Source: Comamonadaceae bacterium
GTDB lineage: Bacteria > Pseudomonadota > Gammaproteobacteria > Burkholderiales > Burkholderiaceae_C
DNA length: 7,675 nucleotides
Direction of reading: 5' to 3'
Assembly (NCBI GenBank): GCA_021286965.1
Contig: JAJTBK010000511.1
Span: 1 to 7,675 of the forward strand
A program made the position numbers and the translations under genes. Below, piece after piece: positions 5,531 through 7,675 of the stretch; position 1 is the first letter of the stretch, and every line of letters starts with the position of its first letter. The notes beneath the pieces were generated by a model. It was given only the letters and a program-made list of their open reading frames with translations, ran no database searches and was not told the DNA's origin.

Positions 5531-5627
5531 TTTTGATAGCTGTTAGCGCTTGATTGGCGCCATGTTCAGCCACATATACGATTCAAACCCAAGCAAATCA
5601 AGCGCTAGCAGCTCTTGTTTTAATAGC
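5531..5627. repeat. Inverted pair of dispersed intergenic repeats (copies B and C) between hisF and hisI
   Basis: Copy B (5531-5552, plus orientation) and copy C (5599-5627, minus orientation) face each other. The arms 5538-5555 and 5596-5613 are complementary at 17 of 18 positions and enclose a 40-base loop. Copy B matches copy A near pdxA (117-138) at 21 of 22 positions. The transcript from hisF into hisI would fold this into a stem, which could attenuate, stabilise or process the mRNA. An intrinsic terminator is possible on the minus strand but no uninterrupted U-tract directly follows the stem. The pairing is seen; the role is inferred. Confidence 0.75.
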
Positions 5628-5629
5628 AA

Positions 5630-6409
5630 TCAAAGCCGCACCGGAATGCCGCGTGCGCGCATGTGCTCCTTCGCCTGGCGCACGGTGAATTCGCCGTAGT
5701 GAAAGATGCTGGCGGCGAGCACGGCATCGGCCCCGCCCTGCTGGATGCCGTCGGCCAGGTGGTCGAGGTTGCCCACGCCACCCGAGGCGATCACGGGCAC
5801 GCCCACGGCGTCGCTCACAGCGCGCGTGAGCGCCAGGTCGAAGCCGCTCTTGGTGCCGTCGCGGTCCATGCTGGTAAGCAAAATCTCGCCCGCGCCCCGG
5901 CGCGCCATGTCCTCGGCCCAGCGCACGGCATCCAGGCCGGTGTTCTTGCGCCCGCCGTGGCTGTACACGTCCCAGCCCTCGCCGCGCTGCGCCAAATCTT
6001 CGCCCTGGCGGCGCTTGGCGTCGATGGCGACGACGATGCACTGCGCGCCGTACTTGTCACTCGCCTGGTTGATGACCTCGGGCGTGGCAATCGCCGCTGA
6101 ATTGAAGCTGGTCTTGTCGGCGCCCGCGTTCAAGAGCCGGCGCACGTCAGCCACCGTGCGCACGCCGCCGCCCACCGTCAGCGGGATGAAGACCTGGCTG
6201 GCCACGGCCTCGATGATGGGCAGGATCAGGTCGCGCCCGTCACTGGTGGCGGTGATGTCGAGGAAGGTGAGTTCGTCCGCGCCCTGCTCGTTGTAGCGCG
6301 CGGCGATCTCGACCGGATCGCCGGCGTCGCGCAGTTCGACGAAGTTGACGCCCTTGACGACGCGACCACCGGTCACGTCCAGGCAGGGGATGATGCGTTT
6401 GGCAAGCAT
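5630..6409 (-). CDS. hisF: Imidazole glycerol phosphate synthase cyclase subunit HisF
   Basis: This encodes 259 residues, full length for HisF. The enzyme is a beta/alpha barrel that, with the glutaminase HisH, converts PRFAR and ammonia to imidazole glycerol phosphate and AICAR. The N-terminal [20 protein letters not shown] contains catalytic D11. The second catalytic Asp, D130, stands in VVAIDAKR. Phosphate-binding loops are visible as TVGGGVR (78-84), [11 protein letters not shown] (96-106), [10 protein letters not shown], and the C-terminal ASGGVGN and [10 protein letters not shown]. The ATG at 6409 matches family starts, although no strong Shine-Dalgarno site is seen. galE ends 48 bases upstream on the same strand. 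HisH and HisA, usually encoded next to HisF, are absent from the window, so HisF must partner with a HisH encoded elsewhere. Downstream it is separated from hisI by the repeat pair. Confidence 0.98.
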   Translation of the reverse strand: MLAKRIIPCLDVTGGRVVKGVNFVELRDAGDPVEIAARYNEQGADELTFLDITATSDGRDLILPIIEAVASQVFIPLTVGGGVRTVADVRRLLNAGADKTSFNSAAIATPEVINQASDKYGAQCIVVAIDAKRRQGEDLAQRGEGWDVYSHGGRKNTGLDAVRWAEDMARRGAGEILLTSMDRDGTKSGFDLALTRAVSDAVGVPVIASGGVGNLDHLADGIQQGGADAVLAASIFHYGEFTVRQAKEHMRARGIPVRL

Positions 6410-6457
6410 GGCAATGGTTCTACGGCTGGGGCCGGCAAGATACCACGCCGACGCAGG

Positions 6458-7471
6458 TCATTGGGCCAGCTGGCGCGCCACGCCGTCCTGCCAGCGCCAG
6501 GCGTCCTGGCACATGGCGGCCACGTCGCGCTGCGCACGCCAGCCCAGCAGCTGCTGCGCCAGTGCCGGATCGGCCCAGCAGGCAGCGACGTCGCCGGCGC
6601 GGCGCGGCAAGATGCGGTAGGGCACGGCGCGCCCACTGGCGGCCTCAAAGGCGCGCACCATCTCCAGCACCGACACCGGCACCCCCGTGCCCAGGTTCAC
6701 CGTCAGCAGCCCCGGGTGCGCGCGCAGGTAGCGCAGCGCCGCCACATGGCCCTCGGCCAGGTCGCAGACGTGGATGTAGTCGCGCAGCCCCGTACCGTCG
6801 GGCGTGGGGTAATCGCTGCCAAACACGCCCAGCGCCTCGCGCCGGCCCTCGGCCACCTGCGCCACGTAGGGCATGAGGTTGTTCGGAATGCCCTGCGGGT
6901 CTTCGCCGATCAAGCCGCTTTCGTGCGCGCCCACGGGGTTGAAGTAGCGCAGCCGCGCCAGGCGCCACTGGCCGGGGGCGCTGGCGTCGAGGTCAGCCAG
7001 CACCTGCTCCATCATCAGCTTGCTCCAGCCGTAGGGGTTGGTGGCCGAGCAGGGGAAATCCTCGCGGATCGGCAGGCTCGCCGGATCGCCGTACACCGTG
7101 GCCGAGGAGGAAAACACCATGCTGCGCACGCCCGCCGCATCCATGGCCTGCAGCAGCGCCACCGTGCCGGCAACGTTGTTGTCGTAGTAGCGCAGCGGCT
7201 GCGCCACCGACTCGCCCACGGCCTTGAAAGCGGCAAAGTGCATCACCGCCTCGATGGCGTGGCTGGCAAACAACTCCTGCAGCAGCGCCGCATCGCGCAC
7301 GTCGCCCTGCACACACGCCACCGCCTGGCCGGTGATCTGCTGCACGCGCTCGAGCACCGACGGCCGGCTGTTACTAAAGTTATCGAGCACGACGAAACGT
7401 TCACCCGCCGCCGCCAGCGCGACGCACACATGCGAGCCGATATAGCCCGCGCCTCCAGTCACCAAAATCAC
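6458..7471 (-). CDS. galE: UDP-glucose/UDP-galactose 4-epimerase GalE
   Basis: This encodes 337 residues from a GTG start, matching the roughly 338 of typical GalE. The cytosolic enzyme uses bound NAD to interconvert UDP-glucose and UDP-galactose for polysaccharide and lipopolysaccharide synthesis. Seen are the dinucleotide-binding TGGAGYIGSH (5-14), the catalytic serine region SSSATVYG (121-128), the YxxxK pair Y147 and K151 in NPYGWSK, RYFNPVGAHESG (175-186), LRDYIHVCDLAEGH (229-242) and RRAGDVAACWADP (290-302). C298 takes the place of E. coli Tyr299, as in the human enzyme (Cys307), suggesting possible activity on UDP-GlcNAc/UDP-GalNAc. GTG at 7471 is chosen because AAGGGG lies six bases upstream and MILVTGGAGYIGSH is the standard start. 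The open frame to 7549 covers an AT-rich leader. The gene precedes hisF by 48 bases with no obvious terminator. Confidence 0.96.
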   Translation of the reverse strand: MILVTGGAGYIGSHVCVALAAAGERFVVLDNFSNSRPSVLERVQQITGQAVACVQGDVRDAALLQELFASHAIEAVMHFAAFKAVGESVAQPLRYYDNNVAGTVALLQAMDAAGVRSMVFSSSATVYGDPASLPIREDFPCSATNPYGWSKLMMEQVLADLDASAPGQWRLARLRYFNPVGAHESGLIGEDPQGIPNNLMPYVAQVAEGRREALGVFGSDYPTPDGTGLRDYIHVCDLAEGHVAALRYLRAHPGLLTVNLGTGVPVSVLEMVRAFEAASGRAVPYRILPRRAGDVAACWADPALAQQLLGWRAQRDVAAMCQDAWRWQDGVARQLAQ

Positions 7472-7477
7472 GGCACG

Positions 7478-7483
7478 CCCCTT
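7478..7483 (-). promoter_or_regulatory. galE ribosome binding site
   Basis: AAGGGG on the minus strand lies six bases before the GTG at 7471. It decides the galE start in favour of the 337-residue protein over the ATG at 7549, whose extra 26 residues lie in AT-rich leader sequence. Confidence 0.75.
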
Positions 7484-7561
7484 GATGCGATTGAAAATGA
7501 CAATCGAAAGATAAAACTCAATCGACAATTGAATACAATTGGAACACATAAGATACCTTCG
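7484..7561. promoter_or_regulatory. AT-rich divergent control region between galE and an exported-protein gene
   Basis: Unlike the GC-rich surroundings this stretch is strongly AT-rich and packed with short repeats. A perfect inverted repeat CGATTG/CAATCG (7488-7493 and 7501-7506) has a seven-base spacer. CAATCGA occurs twice as a direct repeat (7501-7507 and 7519-7525). ACAATTG occurs twice, ten bases apart (7525-7531 and 7535-7541). TCAAT/ATTGA (7518-7522 and 7528-7532) is a further inverted pair. Several hexamers could serve as -10 sites (for example TACAAT at 7534-7539 on the plus strand), but none is paired with a convincing -35. The region must carry the promoters of both divergent genes, and binding sites for one regulator are plausible. 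Confidence 0.5.
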
Positions 7562-7675
7562 ATGAGCCGCCTCCTGTCCGTCTTTTCCCGCTGCACCCGC
7601 CGCCCCTGGTGGCCTCTGGCACTGGCCGCCTGGCTGTGTGGCCTGCAGCCGGCGCTGGCCCAGCCGGCGCCGGCC
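7562..7675 (+). CDS. Exported protein of unknown function, N-terminal part
   Basis: An open frame of 38 codons runs off the right edge of the window. It starts with a good export signal: a basic region (MSRLLSVFSRCTRRP), a hydrophobic core (about 16-28, WWPLALAAWLCGL) and a probable signal-peptidase I site after A33 (PALA before QPAPA). The mature part visible is only five residues, so no family can be named. A pair of arginines (R13-R14, in TRRPWW) loosely resembles a Tat motif but lacks the usual Phe-Leu that follow, so Sec export is more likely. The ATG at 7562 diverges from galE across the AT-rich spacer and has no strong Shine-Dalgarno site. Codon use is GC-rich like that of the neighbours. 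Confidence 0.65.
   Translation, partial: MSRLLSVFSRCTRRPWWPLALAAWLCGLQPALAQPAPA

Noticed and set aside
7472..7549. N-terminal extension of galE to an ATG at 7549 (26 extra residues).
   Set aside because: The added residues come from an AT-rich leader, do not occur in GalE proteins as I know them, and the GTG at 7471 has a well-spaced AAGGGG site.
1..7675. Search by eye for CRISPR arrays, tRNA or rRNA genes, insertion-sequence transposases, toxin-antitoxin or defence genes.
   Set aside because: None seen. The window is almost entirely filled by recognised housekeeping genes, and no gap between genes exceeds about 180 bases.

Overview
The window comes from a GC-rich betaproteobacterium, most likely a member of the Comamonadaceae (Acidovorax/Alicycliphilus-like). 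The evidence is the protein styles, strong G/C third-position bias, the his-HIT-tat gene order, and intergenic repeats built around TAGCGCTTG, which I recall as common in that family. No gene for a phage, transposase, CRISPR system, rRNA or tRNA is visible.

Layout. Positions 1-90 hold the 5' end of pdxA (minus strand), cut by the window edge. A short repeat-bearing gap follows, then a Nif3/YbgI-family metal protein gene (147-896, minus). A 67-bp divergent spacer containing a perfect 10-bp inverted repeat separates it from a membrane-anchored, single-PDZ DegS/HtrA-like serine protease (964-2106, plus). The protease gene converges on tatC across a roughly 161-bp imperfect palindrome (2107-2267). 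From 7471 down to 2285 nine minus-strand genes run in the order galE, hisF, hisI, hisE, a small membrane protein (DUF4870-like), a HIT-family hydrolase (hinT-like), tatA, tatB, tatC. At the right edge a plus-strand gene for an exported protein begins at 7562. It diverges from galE across an unusually AT-rich, repeat-rich spacer.

How the genes work together. HisF, HisI and HisE are histidine-biosynthesis enzymes. HisE and HisI act on PR-ATP and PR-AMP, and HisF is the cyclase subunit of the imidazole glycerol phosphate synthase. Their usual companions hisA and hisH are not in the window, and galE occupies the place immediately upstream of hisF. TatA, TatB and TatC form the complete twin-arginine translocase. 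The protease is predicted to face the periplasm, where Tat and Sec substrates mature. GalE supplies UDP-sugars, and its substrate-gate residue is Cys as in the human enzyme, suggesting it may also use N-acetylated sugars.

The window is mainly conserved housekeeping sequence. I found no clearly undescribed system. The points most worth a second look are the palindromic element between the protease and tatC, the GalE gate residue, the operator-like repeats in the two divergent spacers, the dispersed intergenic repeat, and a Gln at the usual Glu position in TatC.
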